A stretch of DNA of 64,000 nucleotides from Centroberyx gerrardi (lineage: Eukaryota; Chordata; Actinopteri; Beryciformes; Berycidae). Positions within the stretch are counted from its first letter, which is position 1. The number at the start of each line of letters is the position of its first letter. The position numbers and the translations under genes are program-made. The stretch is taken from assembly GCF_048128805.1 (NCBI RefSeq), contig NC_136010.1, positions 22,115,480-22,179,479 of the forward strand, read 5' to 3'. Positions 12,209 through 25,695 of the stretch are shown here, piece by piece. A model generated the notes under the pieces. It saw nothing but the letters and a program-made list of their open reading frames with translations, was not told where the DNA came from and searched no databases.

Positions 12209-15200
12209 ATGGTTCAAAGATTCTGAGCTTTGATTCACACACGGTCAGATCAGTGTGTGCTTATCACACACCTAGACACACTGAAGACTGATCCATTCCA
12301 CAATACAAGCTATTTCATGACTGTTGACGGCTCACATTGAGGTGAATACAACACACACACGTACACACAGCTGTGACGTGTGTCAGGCGGTTGTGTGGTT
12401 GCTAATGCTTCGGTAACCGACGCCACCAGGAGACACAAGTATAAGAACATGGAGGAAGTGAAACTGCCTGTGCGCTCGTGTACATGCACATTTCTGGGTG
12501 TGCTGAGTGTTTGGTTTCTGACGTCACCCGTTTGACTGTTTGTTGGTTCTAAGAGATACAGACGTCCGCATTTGTTGACTGTACTCACAGGTCTCTGACC
12601 CATTTTATTGGGTACACAAAATAAATGGCACACATTTCTGTCAAAAGATGGCAGCTATAGCAGCCATCTCTAAAATGAATCCTCTTCAATGAAAGGGAGG
12701 ATGACTGAAATGCACTAGTTAAAAAACAGAGACAATCTTGTTAAATTACCCCATACAACAACCTACAAAACTTGGGTCCATGGGAAAAGTCTGGAAAACG
12801 ACTATGCTGGTATGATGACTCAATAAAACACTAATTACAGCACCACAGCATTTCATCACTCCCCTAAAAGGTGGATTTATCCTGGCATCAAAGGGACAGC
12901 ACACATTGTTCCCGATCACACACATTAGTCAGTTCAGCGGTGGTGAGACAGGCTGTGTCCTGTTAGAAGAGATCTCAGAAATATGACAGATCATTGAAAA
13001 AGATATGATGAAACTGTAATGATCCCCGTGGGAAAATGTGGTTGTTGTAGCAGCAAATAGTAATAGGATACAGCAAAGACTAGAACACCAGAACTGAAGT
13101 AGTAGTATAAAAATAAATCAATGACGTGTACGCAGGGTGTACAAAATAATTGCAGTAGAACATACTATGGCTTTTTCGCTGTTGGCTAATCCTGTTTTCA
13201 GATAATGATAATTACTGGACTGAACATGCTGGAGGGCAGGTTGCTACATCAGAGTGGAAGCAAGGAAGAGAATTTAAACAAGTTCTGCCAGGGGAAAAAT
13301 AAAATCCAGGTGCAGGGATTCGTTAAGAAAAAGGGGGCATAGAGTAGTCATAGGCTACACTTTAGAAAGGGTTCTGATTAAGGGCCATGCAGTATTAGAT
13401 TTTTTTTCTGAAGTGATCAGACTTTTAGCTTACCTCAGGGTTCTGCAGTATTACCATTTTAGTAGCATCCTCAAAGTGCCTAGAATAGTGTAAAGGGAGC
13501 ATGTGTTCAACTTTATTCAGAGTAGGGATGGGCATTTTCAATAATTTTCACGGATCATGCTCCTTTGTGTGTCACCACAGAGTTCAAAAGCAAAAAATAG
13601 AGTTTACAGCCTTGCCTTCTTGCCATTTCCACTAAGGATGGATATGAGGCAGAGATGAAGAGAGCCAGCTTTTCTAATATGGGGATTCTTTATTGGTCAT
13701 TATTCCCAGAAGTCAAGCTGCCCACTGTAGTCCCAGAGATATAGACTTTACTCCACTCAGAGTTTAAGGCCTGCTGTCTGAGTTGAGACCCAATTCTTGT
13801 CTTAAAATGGAAAAGGGAATTGTGATCTTGCTTTAATCCTTTAGGACCAGTTCCACAGGAAATGAGAAAACAATTTGAATCTTTCACAGCTAATCTTGCC
13901 TCAGTCCGCAATATTTAGTGTGAGTTTCAGATATTGCTCTCCATTTGTGAGAAGAGGGATTGGTGTGTGTGCAGAGGAGTCAATGTGTAATTATAATATC
14001 ATAAGGACAGATGCTTTTTATGCAGGTAAAAAAGCACAGTGCCGCCCCGAAGAGGCCAGCTTTCCTTCCACGAATTGGAGCACATGCACATTGCACATTG
14101 AACGTGTTGTGGTGTATAGTAATGTGTACCCCATCTGCTTAACTCATAGGACAAAACGTGCCACTTTAAATTAGAGCGGCCTCACATGTTGCAGCTCTGC
14201 AGAGTGCAGACCAACAGAGACTTCTTTGGGCTCTGTCTCTCCAGCTATCGCTCCCCCTCCTGAGCGTCTGCAGTTTTGAAATTGAGCCAAATGGAAGAGC
14301 AGTGATTTATGAAATCGAGCTCTTGCCAGACAGTAAGATATCCATGATTCCACTGGCAATACACTGACTTACACTCTCACACACCTTACTTAGACACTTG
14401 ACACTTAAACACAAAGGATCTGCCTCGCTGTTGTGACTGTCTTTTCTATCACTTGTGCCTACTCTACTTTTGTGTGAGAGGGGAACAAAAGCAGGGCCAT
14501 GAGCAGCACTGACGACACTAATGTAGAAGTCTAGTTTAAACTGTAATGTTTGTGTATACACACGCACACATTTGTATATGTGATGTGTGTGTGTTTGTAC
14601 CTGTAATTGGTTATAAACTCTCAGAGCCAGGAGAGTCAATAGTCATCCAGTTGTAAGTACTTGTAATGCCTGTAACCAGATCAAGACATCAGGACGCCCT
14701 GTAACCACAGAGCTGAGTTAACCAGTTACCGTAACGGGCTGACGGTGTAATGATTGGTAGGACATGGTTGTTTACAGCGTGATCTAGGCTAAAAGCCATG
14801 TAGGGGACCCAGAGGCCTGGCTGTTCATTAGCCACTACAAGGTTCAACAAGGCTAGCTAGGCCCTTGCTTGATTGTGAGGTGGGCTCCATGTCATTTCAA
14901 ATAGGCCTGAATGGTGCCAAGTCCAGTGAACTTTTTCAGTTGGCCCCCTTCGGCCCTATTGTGGAGAAGTGGCCGCTTACTTTTCCAGGGCTCAGTGCCA
15001 TACAGAGCCTAGCTTCTTATTTACTCTCTCTTCACATTACTATCTGCAGCTTCATAGAGTGCTACATAGCATTGGTCATCTTTGTTTTCATACATGGTGT
15101 CACTATGCATATTTAACAGTGTTGTATTTGTGACCTGCTAAAGTGCCTCCATGCTTTGTAATCCAGAGACCATCTAAGGTAAATGGCCCAAACAGTAGCA

Positions 15201-15891
15201 GAGTTGATCTCAGAACAGACCATAAATAGCTCAGTTATGTCTGGCCTATATTGAGTAGTCTTGTCCGCTGGCAATGGAGGACATTTAGATGGAAGACTTC
15301 AGCGAAGGAGGCTATAGGATTTTCAACCTTTTTTTTTGGTTGAGATTGGAAATATCCTGTGACCCCTGCACCCCTCCCTGTTTATAACACAGGAATAGCA
15401 TGCATCACCAGAAAAACCAGCAGCGCACGCCAAAGACCGTTGGTTTGTCTTTGCGCATCCTGACATGAGGTCTAATCTAATCTCCTTTGCATATAGACCC
15501 ATAAAATGAATAACGCACCTGTTGCCATATTTAGCCTGTCTGCCGCTGGTATGTTGGCATACGTCCCAGAACAGATGCATTTGGAGCACAGATGCTCCTC
15601 TCTCTCACCATGCCAACACTTAGCACTTTAATAAAAAAAAACATTAATCACAAACATTCATCTGTCTCTATCTTATTTCCTCCCACCCTGTTTCCTATCA
15701 TTTGCCTATCTTCCTCAGTCTCCTCTCCTCCCTCCCTCCCAACCATCGTATTTCATTTTGCAGTTGAGTGTAAGTCAGGAAATGAGATGCAATGCCAAGA
15801 ACTAGGAAATGATGAAAGATATTTTTTTCTCCCTCACCTTCTTTCAGTCAGTGTCTGTTCTCACACACTCTCTGCTCTCCTCCCCCACAGG

Positions 15892-16022
15892 TCCTGGTGT
15901 GAGTTCTGATCCCAGCTCACCCAGTCCGACTGTGTCTCTTAGCCTCCAAAGGACCAGCCAACCCTCAACGGCAGCATTCGACTCCATCCTCTTCCCTCTC
16001 GTTCCTCTCGTCTTGAGCAGCC
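15892..16022 (+). other. slc16a1: slc16a1 5' UTR portion of the start-codon exon
   Basis: The acceptor ctcccccacag ends at 15891 after a pyrimidine-rich stretch. The following 131 nt are non-coding up to the ATG at 16023, whose context is gccATGc. Confidence 0.7.
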
Positions 16023-18884
16023 ATGCCTCCAGCGTTGGGTGGGCCGGTGGGGTACACCCCTCCCGAGGGTGGCTGGGGCTGGGCCGTGGTTGTGGGGGCC
16101 TTCATCTCCATCGGCTTCTCCTATGCCTTCCCCAAGTCCATCACCGTCTTCTTCAAGGAGATCGAGATCATCTTTGACGCCACGCCCAGCCAGGTGTCCT
16201 GGATTTCCTCTATCATGCTGGCCGTCATGTACGCTGGAGGTGAGCGGCATAATGTACAACAGAGTGTGTGTGTGTGTGTGTGTGAGTAGGAGAATTGGGG
16301 GTCTGTGTCTGCAGCAGGTTTTGGGGGTGTATGCAAGAAAGGGGGTAGGATGTCTGTGTGTGTGTGTGTGTGTGTGTGTTAGGGCTGCATAGTTATTCAT
16401 GTATGTTTATATATTGTGATTTCAGATTCCACAATTAATAATTATAAGATATTGGCATGTCGGCATTGGCAATATTAAAACAAAATAGTCAAAATGTTGA
16501 TATGAGATGCCAAAAGTGCAGTCAAATTATTTTGTTCCTCAAATCATCAAGACTAACTATGGTGATCACAATATCTAGCAAAAATAAGCATTATCTTTGA
16601 AGCCATAATTGTGCAGCGCTAGTGCGTCTCCATGTCAGGGAAATTGCTTTTCAGATTCCACAATAGCTGAACACCTCAGAGAGAGATGTGGAGGATGGTG
16701 CTTAGGGTGGGTCCTGTATTTGTGTCAGTGAATGAAAAGGGATCGCTGGATGAGGGTGTGTTGATGTTTACGGTTGTGTGGCTGGCAGTATCTCGAGGCC
16801 GTTTCTTTTTGTTTGCTTGTTTGAGAGATTTAGCCGGGGCCTGGGCACATGAGGTTTGGGTTTCTTACGAGGCTCTATCTCTTTATCTTCCACCCTCCAC
16901 TGAAGCAAAACAAAAACAAACACAAGCCTCTCCCCCCCCCTTTGCTCCCGCCCTGCTAATGCTACCAATTCTTCTTCCCTCCTCTTCAGCATTTGCACAG
17001 CTTTAATAAGACCTACTGCTGAAGGGAGAGCAGGAGACAAGACAGAAATGGAGAAGGCAGGATGAAATGGATACTTAGGAGTACTTGCAAGCAAGATATG
17101 AAAAGGGATGCAGATATTTGTGGTGCTGTAATCCCATGAACGCTACTGGAGAACTTGGGAACAGGGGAAAGCGTACATTGAAATAATAAAGATAATTTCT
17201 TTTGCACTTTTCTAAAAGTAGAGTTTACAAAGTGCCTTACCAAAAGGCATAAAAACAACACTAGTAAAACATACTGTATAAAAAGGGAGATAAAATTAGG
17301 CATCGCCATCAAAACTGAATAACACAATGCGTAGTCCAAAAATCCAGTGAAGACTAGATGCAAGGGGAGGTCGCTCTCACAAATAGAGGAAAAAATAAAT
17401 AAAAATGAGTTAGCATGCAAAGTGTACTGATGATGGGGCTTTGCACTTCTCCACTGGAGCACGTCATTCTACTGGTCAAATAAAGAATAAAAATGGTAAC
17501 ATAACATCTCAGTTTGAGAAGTTCTTTCCTTCCACTTGTGAGTACAACTTCCCCTTGTATCAATAAAAAACATTATATTAAAAAGTCTATGAAAGTGCCT
17601 TTTAAGTAGTGATTTAAAAGATGAAACTGAATTAGCTAGCATACATTCCTTACGCATGGCGTTCCACAGTTTGGCGGCCCTTATAGCAGAAGCACATTGA
17701 CCTAAAGTGCTGAGCCTAGAAAAGCCCTGACGATGATCTCAGAGGGAACTTGTAAGAAGTCTGCAATGTAGCTAGAGGCCAGAACTAGCCATGCTTTGAA
17801 CGTGATCTGTAAAAACAGCCAATTCTTCCACTTAGTCAAACGTTTATTTGCACTGGCACAACAGCAGCCTCCCCAGTTGCATTTTTATAAGGCAGGATTT
17901 AGGAAACAGCGACATTGACCCAGTTTCAGGCTAGGTTGCTCCCGTCTAACACGCAGCAAGTTCCTCATTCCCTTTCATGATTTGGAGAGCGGCGGACAAA
18001 AGAGAGGGCAAGAGAGGAGAGGGTGAGAAAGACGGGGTGTAGATGAGAAAAGCTGATAATTCGGTTCACTTACACCAGCTCTCCCACATTATCTCAGCTG
18101 AACAGTCTCACTCTTGTTTCCCCATCCGACACAGAGAGAGAGAGAGGGAGAGAAATTATTCTCTCCGCTCACTCTTTCACCCGTAAATATGCGAGAGTGA
18201 GCAAACCCCAACCATAATTTGATATAAGGCGGTTGATTTCAGCCCTCTCTCTTTATTCTCTCCTCCTCCTTCTGGCTTTGGCTGTCATCTCCTCCCTTTC
18301 TCCAGATGTGCAGTGTAAAGTAGAGTTCCTGTCTGGTTAGGTCTCCCCAAAGTGTTTAACCAACATAGCCTATTCGCCAGGTGTTACCATCTTATCTCCT
18401 CTTCTTTTCCCTCTTCTTTGTCTCTTCAGTTCAAAGATCCACATTGCTGTATCTAAAGATAGTATCTATTTGTCATGAGACTTCACTTGCTCATTCAACC
18501 TTTTCAGAGCTGTGTGCCAGGTTTTATTGCCTGAAGGCAGACTTATTCAATTGGTCAGGGCAGTTTGGAGGGGGAACTGAAGGAGGAGTCACTGATCTAA
18601 CAGGAGGCAGATGTTGAGGTCTTTTTTTCCAGATTTGTGAATGCTCTTCGTGTCGAGTAGGTATGAACTGTCACTGCACACTGTAGCCATGACCTCAGTG
18701 AGACTTCCCTATCTTCTATGTCAGGCTGTCTGGATTGGCACAAGACTCTTCTGAGAGTCGCCAGTTGATGATGTCATCATGCTTGTGGTTTGAGTGAGGT
18801 TGCATGACTGGACTGCCAACACTGGGCTTAAACGGCCACAACCATATACTCATTGGTTAGACATGAGGCACTGCGCTCATGCAG

Positions 18885-18917
<33 letters not shown>

Positions 18918-21741
18918 AATACACACAAATACACAAACAAACCCGTCACACATGCTCATTCATCAAGCTCAGATGACGTCAGTAGCAGCTGACTACAATG
19001 TGAACCTGCTAGCAATGGGCAGGATGCTCTGCACAGAGTGATTTAGTGACAGAGAGATGCAAAATAAAAGAAAAATAATGTAAAAATTGAGAAGGAAAGT
19101 GATTAATCCAAGAAACTGTCTGATTCACATCAACAACTAAAATGAGCTGGGTGGGGGGTCGGTATAAAGGAAAAGGGAAACTGTAAAAATTAAGTAAGCA
19201 GTGGCTGCTTGCTTGTCCTGACCCCCAACATGACTTGCAGTGGGTCCTCAAATATTCATTCATTCATTCATTCATTCATTCATTCATTTTCTCTATCTGT
19301 TTCCTTTTAAGGATCAGTGGGCCTGGAGCCTATCCCATTGCAGGACTAACACAAGTCCTCAAGTAATTCTGAAGAAATTAATATCAAAAGCTAATGGCTG
19401 TCTTGCCAAAATCATTACAAGTCCATACAATAAGAGGTAGACTGAATAAAATGCTAAATTTGTATCATAAGACACAAGATATGGTTCCTGCCTAGAGAAA
19501 TGGTTGAAAGTGAGTGTAAATGGATAGCTTGACATTTTTAGTTTCAGCAAGAAGGAAAAAGCTGCTTTGTTTGTCCTTCAGACACCCTACAGACAGCTTG
19601 TTAGCATTCCTCTTTGAAATCAATGGGTGCTGCTAGCTGTGAGGCATGTCAGTGCTGACAATGCTAACAAGCTGTTTTTGAATAACTTAACAGTGTTTTT
19701 ACACATGGTCCATTAAGCCATCCAAATGAATTCAGAGTGATGACTGTTTAGTCAGGGGTTTTGCACAGATGTAAACACTTGAAAAGAACTCGGACCTCTC
19801 TGAAACAAACTAATAGACTGGTCCGAGAGCCATGTACGTGCCAAGTGTAAAGTGAAAAAAATGTCAAACTAAAAGGGTGAGCTGATGTGATTGCTAGATA
19901 TCCCATCTGCCCTTTGAGCTTTGGTCTGTCCTCCCACAGTACAGTACAGACCGGTACAGTTAATTGACTGTGGGCAGTTATGTCCATGGTTATGGTTGTG
20001 TATGTGATCTTGTAATGAAGTGAGACATTGAACTAACTCCTCTGCCAACTGGTCTATGGTCTGCTGCATTTGGCCACTTGGCAGAGTCCCACTGGTCAGG
20101 GCCTCTCCGAGAGGGACTGCTGATCTAGGACGACTGACTGCTGTCCCCCATTTATAAATTATAAAGGCACTATCACTCAGTCACTTGATAAAACCCCAGA
20201 TTCTCCCGCTGAAGGTCCCCAGTGATTTTTCAGATCTTCTGTCATTATTATAAGGCAGTAATGCACAGTGCAACATGACTTGGGTGGTGGGAGGGACTTT
20301 GGCTACTGGCCTGGAGAAAGACAGATTAAGCATGTCTGCATTTGTGCATGCGCACTGCACACACAAGCCTGTGTTGTTACAGCCTAGAGTATACTGACAT
20401 GATCAGGCATGAAGCGACCAGGTGAATGAGTTGTTCAGCTGCTCACTGATTCAGCAAATGAATGAAAAGCCACCATTCTTGATTGTCAACGTTGGGCTCT
20501 CACACTGTACATCCAATCTAACAATACAGTTAGGGATCTTAACATCCCTACTGAAGTAAAGAGAGCAGAGTGACAGACCAGTACTGGAGAGGAAGAGGGT
20601 GGATAGAAGGAGAGAGAGACAAAATACAGACTGAGAGAGACAAAATACAGAGCATAGTGAACATAAGCTGGTTGGTGGCCACTTTTAATCAAAGTGTCTT
20701 ACAGTACCATGTGTGCATACACAGTTGAAGGGACTTGAATAAAGACTTAGTCCAGATGGAGAGATATTGGTCTGTGAGTAATTCGACTGGTGGAGAAATA
20801 TTCTACAATTTAACTGCCAGGACCAATCCAGTCGGTTGTTTGAGAGAGAGATAGCACCTGACATATCATCCCTCTTTTATTTTTTTCCTGGTGGGACTGA
20901 CTCATCACCAGCTCTTATCAGTCTTCTCAGTCTTTTCATCCTCCACTTCAAAAGCCAGAACATGTTTGAATAGGAAAATTAGCTGTGTAATGGCTGGTAG
21001 AATACAAGAGAAAGGGGTTTGGGGTTCTAGGGATTCTCATGTATAATCAAATCTAGAACATTTAGATCCAGCACTATAAGCAGCAACAGTGTATGCGTCA
21101 CCGAGCTAAAATAAGATCAAAAATCGGAGAAGCTTGTCGCCGCTGGAATCGTTCTCAACGCTTGTTCGTCAGTTGTGTCATGCTGGTGCTGGTGTCAATA
21201 TTTGGTAGGGCTGAGGGCAGGTTTCTCTTCACCCCTCCCTGCTGTTCTCTCTTCCACAGAGAGAGCGAAAGATGGAGGGAGGGGGAGAATGAATCGTTTA
21301 TATAATATCTCTGAGAACACTAGTCACTGCCCCCTTTGTCTTTTGCCAGACCGCAACAAAGACTGTCACAGCTGATTTATGTCTGCATGCGTGCGTGTAC
21401 ATGGCTGTGTGTGCGTGAGGGTGTGTGTTGAGTGGACGCAGACTCATTCCTGCCCTTGTTTAAGTTCACTTTTGTTTACTTCGCTTGGCACCCACCCGCT
21501 AACAAGGAATGCCATAGCCTCGAGGTGGTGTGTGTCTGCGTGTTGTGTATCTCTAGTGTTTGTACCACGATGCATGTGACAGCAGAGCCACATGGTTCCT
21601 CTTTATTCAGCGTGTGCCACTTTTAAACTCACTTGGAAGCCCACCACCCCCTAACATGGCAACCCACCAAGACAGGCTTTGTGTCACACAGACCCTGAAT
21701 GACAGACAGAACACATAAGCTAGGTGTCTGAGAGGTATTTA

Positions 21742-21782
<41 letters not shown>

Positions 21783-22079
21783 CTCGCGCATACAAGCGCA
21801 CCCCCTGCCAGTGGTTAATTGCCAGATTTCAAGGGCAGACCACCAAGGTCTATGTGAAGGAGTTTAGGGCCAAGTCAGGCTGTGAGGAAATGGATCCGAG
21901 TTGGCAGAACCCCGAAGAATGGCAATGAGACATGGTCGACTTGAATGGGGCTGATACGCGCATCTGCCTTCATAGATCATCCATATACTACGGTTCTGTA
22001 GTTCCTGTAGTTCTCTCTTCTTCACTATCTCTTGGGTTTCCCACCCTCTCCTGCGCGTAATCCACTTTATATAACAGCT

Positions 22080-22114
<35 letters not shown>

Positions 22115-25100
22115 CAGACATAATCTTCAGCAGTTAGGGCTGAGGAGAGTGACAGCTTTTTTTCTTCTGCTGTCGTTTCTCGCACTCTTTCTCCCTCTTT
22201 CTGTGTCACTCACTCGCTGTGCTTGCATGCAGAATAGTTGTACATGGAGTTATAGATGCTCCAGGCCTATACTTTGTTTAGATGCATTCAGCAGAGCCAA
22301 TGTCAGTCTGGATCCATGTGAAGGCCCATTCATAGGAGACTTGGCAGGCAGGCGGGCGGGCTAAGACACGTGGAGTGCCTTGACACACTCTTCTCTTCTC
22401 TTCTCTTCTCTTCTCTTCTCTTCTCCGTTTCCTCTGGAGCAGCTTTCTGTTTTTCCCTCCCTTTTTCCTCCCTCCTTGCTCTTTGTCTCTCATGTGCATC
22501 TGTTACCAATGAAAATTCGCTGTGCTCCGTACCAGGTCACACATCGCACTGCCTGGCCTCCCTCCTCTCCTTCCTTCCTCCCTCCTAACATCCATGCAAC
22601 CAGTACTGTTACACAATCGTTTACTGTGCCTGTATTTATCTTTGGTGCCATAGCACCACCTGCTGGTGAACAGTTGGAATGGTCAGATGTAATAAATCAT
22701 TTTAATTGCATTATTTACATAATGGTCTTGCTCAGTATAGATGTTAAACCTGCTATATTTGGTCAATAATGCATCCAGGTTCTACGTCACCCACCATCAC
22801 TCCTTGTTGAGTCCCAATAATCTGCATTATAAGGGTCAACACTGCCCTGATCTTATTCATTACATCCATGCTCTTTATGATATTCATTGCCTCTGTTTGT
22901 CCCTCCCTTCCTTCCCTCCAGGTCCAATCAGCAGTATCCTTGTGAATAAGTTTGGCAGTCGACCAATCATCATGGTGGGAGGTTGTCTGGCTGGGTCGGG
23001 GCTGGTCGCTGCCTCCTTCTGCAACACTGTGCAACAGCTCTACTTCTTCATAGGAGTGGTAGGAGGTCAGTAGCTTAAATGTACCACAGATAAGCTGTAA
23101 AAATGTACCATTTATAGTTGTGCCTAGCATTTAACTTCCCGTGCAATTGATTGGTTTGCAAACTCAGCACTTTGAAGACTTATTAAAGCTGACATGGTTG
23201 GACATGGTTGCAGTTTAAAAAGGTTTTTTGTTTGTCCTCATTTCATTCCCCTATCCCTACACCTCTCCTCATGCATCCCTCCTTCTCTCTGTTCCATCCC
23301 GCCAACTCTCTCTTTCTCCAGGTTTGGGACTGGCGTTCAACTTGAATCCAGCTCTCACCATGATCGGTAAATACTTTTACAAGCGCCGGCCCATCGCTAA
23401 CGGCATCGCTATGGCGGGCAGCCCCGTCTTCCTGTCCACCCTGGCCCCTCTCAACTCCTGGCTGTTCGACCAGTTTGGGTGGAGAGGCAGCTTCCTCATA
23501 CTGGGAGGGCTTCTGCTCAACTGCTGCGTGGCCGGCTCCCTCATGCGGCCCCTTGGACCCACGCCCCAGCCGGCCAAGCCCGACTCGGAGCTGGGCGACG
23601 GGAAGGCGGCGGACGGCGTGGTGCAGCCGCAGCCCAAGAAGACGGTGCTGCAGACCATCAACTCTTTCCTCGACCTGACGCTGTTCAAACACCGCGGCTT
23701 CCTGCTCTACCTGATGGGCAACGTCGTCATGTTCTTCGGCCTCTTCGCGCCCCTCGTCTTCCTCTCCAACTACGCCAAAAGCAAGGACATCAGCAAGGAG
23801 AAGGCGGCCTTCCTGCTGTCGGTGCTGGCCTTCGTCGACATGTTCGCCCGGCCCTCCATGGGCCTGCTGGCCAACACCAAGTGGGTCCGGCCCAGGGTGC
23901 AGTACTTCTTCGCTGCTGCCGTCCTTTACAACGGAGTGTGCCACGTGCTGGCGCCGCTGTCAGTGGACTACACTGGGTTTGTGATCTACGCCATCTTCTT
24001 TGGATTCGCCTTTGGCTGGCTGAGCGCAGTGCTGTTTGAGACGCTGATGGACCTGGTGGGGGCACAGAGGTTCTCCTCAGCCGTCGGCCTGGTCACTATT
24101 GTGGAGTGTGGGCCTGTGCTTCTGGGCCCGCCGCTAACAGGTAGGAGCTCCAGTATGGGTCTTGAAAGGACAATTCAGTCAATCAGTTGTTTTCAACATG
24201 GGCCTTATTTTCCTAGTTTTTGCCATCGTGAGTGATTGTGTTGAAATTGTAGTCACTTACTTCATATTTATCGGAAATAGGATATGATATGAACGCAGCA
24301 TCAGACTACTTGAACGGTCTTGTTGCCAGTTAGCTCACGCTAGTTAAAATAACATATCTAATAATGTAATATATTCAAGTTTCAGGTAATGGATAATGGG
24401 AATATTGGATGTAGGCAGGTCCTAGTGTAGTCAGTGTGAGTGTCATTGTGTTGAAAAGACACATTTTATTCGCGTTTTGGGTTGGACTGTTGGAGTTTGT
24501 ATTGGCCCTGTGGGTGTGTATTGGAGAGTGCGCTCCCTGCAGCTGAGAGGTACGTAAAGATCTAGTGAAGGAAGTGATGACATTTTCAACACAATCAATC
24601 GTCATGATGGCATAAGCTAGGAAAATAAGGCCCAGGTTGAAAATAACCGGAATTATCGTTTAAGCTATCTGGAAAATGAAAAGGAAGATTTGTGTTTTGA
24701 GGCAGGGTGGAGGGTTGAATTTGCATTGGGTGAAATGGGGTGGAAAAACACTTTGACTCTCTCTTTCCCCCATTCAACACTCACACTAAAAAGCCACTTT
24801 CTCTCCATATATCCATGTTTTCATTTATCAGTGTAGCTAACTTTTTATAGACCGTGTACACAGATATGGTAATCAGATGTTGGTCCAGACAAACCTTTGA
24901 AGCCTCTCTCTCTTGTCTCTTGTCCACCTTCAGGTAGTTTCTACAACTATTACCACCACTACGACTACACCTACATCTCCTCCGGCATCATCCTCATCAT
25001 CGCGAGCATCTTCCTCTTCACGGGAATGGGCATCAACTACCACCTGCTGGCGCGGGAGAGGAAAGAGGAGGAGAGGAGAGAGAGGGAGGAGCCCAAGGAG

Positions 25101-25223
25101 GAGCGCGCCGCCATGCTGGCGCCTCCCTCGCCCTCCAAAGCAGCGGAGGAGGTGGAGGAGAACAACGTGCCGGCGGCTGTCACGTTAGACGACGTCGCAA
25201 AGATGGACGAGGACACTGTGTAG
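16023..25223 (+). CDS. slc16a1: Monocarboxylate transporter 1 (SLC16A1/MCT1), complete coding region, 4 coding exons
   Basis: Coding exons are 16023-16239, 22922-23065, 23322-24140 and 24934-25223. All three junctions are phase 1 on a split Gly codon, and the product is 489 aa (human MCT1 is 500). MCT1 is a proton-coupled lactate/pyruvate/ketone-body carrier of the plasma membrane with 12 membrane helices and cytosolic ends. The N-terminus [20 protein letters not shown] matches MCT1 rather than MCT4. Visible family marks are the TM1 motif GGWGWAVV (residues 16-23), the substrate lysine K38 in FPKSI, the YFYKRRP motif after TM4, and the TM8 pair D293/R297 (FVDMFARPS). The TM6-TM7 loop is shorter than in human MCT1, and the C-tail is a charged Glu/Arg/Lys stretch. 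The ATG at 16023 lies in an exon whose acceptor (cccccacag) ends at 15891, so about 130 nt of 5' UTR share that exon. Exon 3 of the coding set is unusually GC-rich. Basis: sequence plus recalled human protein. Confidence 0.96.
16380..16621. mobile_element. Degenerate hAT-like non-autonomous element
   Basis: Ends TAGGGCTGCAT and TGTGCAGCGCTA are imperfect inverted repeats of the type seen in the clearer elements at 58838 and 32447. Flanking octamers gtgtgtgt/gtgcgtct agree at 6 of 8. The left flank is a GT microsatellite, so the duplication is not decisive. Confidence 0.45.
17190..17830 (-). mobile_element. Interspersed-repeat-like segment (antisense retroelement fragment)
   Basis: Phrases such as TTTACAAAGTGCCTTA, GGCGTTCCACAGTTTGGCGG and AGAAGTCTGCAATGTAG resemble a repeat commonly met in teleost genomes, read antisense. 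Family and exact borders are not certain; recognition is from memory. Confidence 0.35.
19255..19287. repeat. (ATTC)n microsatellite
   Basis: About eight ATTC units in slc16a1 intron 2. Confidence 0.9.
22390..22425. repeat. (TTCTC)n microsatellite
   Basis: Seven pentanucleotide units in slc16a1 intron 2. Confidence 0.9.
24172..24655. mobile_element. MITE-like element with about 70-bp terminal inverted repeats
   Basis: The left arm 24172-24246 (…GGGCCTTATTTTCCTAG…) and right arm 24582-24655 (…CTAGGAAAATAAGGCCC…) are long imperfect inverted complements. Between them are about 335 bp without coding capacity. It lies in slc16a1 intron 4 (24141-24933). The target duplication is not resolved. Confidence 0.7.
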
Positions 25224-25659
25224 AGAATGAAGACGGACCCTCAAGGAAGACACACACCGCATCCACACACTTCACAGAAACACACACACATCTCGCGAAA
25301 GTCTCACAGTTGCACAGCAAAACCACACAGCGACTAAAGAGAGATAAAACCCTGAAACCGTACAAACAAACTCATTTCCTTCATCAGTGAAAGGTGGGAC
25401 CCGCTCCTGTGACATTACTCTAGCTAACAGCTGACTGTAACGCTCATCAAGCCGTGTTTCACTGTATAGAGACTTCTGGTAATGGTATTGGATGTGCCTT
25501 TGGTAAACTGAAGTCCTCCAGAAGCACACACATACACATATATAAGCACCAGATAGACGCACAACAGACAGGCTGACTGTAAGATAATGTCGTAAATCAA
25601 CGAGGACTTTACTCTCAGGGTCTTGAGCTGCGATAATGGTTCAGAACCTTGCCCAGTGT

Positions 25660-25695
<36 letters not shown>

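Larger units (their letters stand above)
6411..15891 (+). other. slc16a1 intron 1 (predicted)
   Basis: About 9.5 kb with a GTGAGT donor and a cccccacag acceptor. It holds a SINE (7203-7393), (TG)n 8048-8064, a CACT/CAGT-repetitive stretch 9215-9300, (CA)n 9499-9538, a 33-bp hairpin (12139-12208), an antisense retroposon tail near 13020-13140 (GATCCCCGTGGGAAAA), and a possible truncated hAT end at 13524 (TAGGGATGGGCA). No exon beyond slc16a1 is supported. Confidence 0.5.
16240..22921 (+). other. slc16a1 intron 2, no other gene recognised
   Basis: A 6.7-kb intron with (GT)n from 16262 (about 25 nt after the donor) and at 16353-16379. It also holds a degenerate hAT-like element (16380-16621), an interspersed-repeat-like segment (about 17190-17830), (CA)n 18887-18914, (ATTC)n 19255-19287, (TG)n 21746-21779, (CA)n 22081-22110 and (TTCTC)n 22390-22425. 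Confidence 0.55.

Noticed and set aside
23243-23944. 233-codon ORF antisense to slc16a1
   Set aside because: It is the complement of the GC-rich third coding exon of slc16a1, low in sequence complexity (His/Gln/Gly/Glu), and has no splice or family support.
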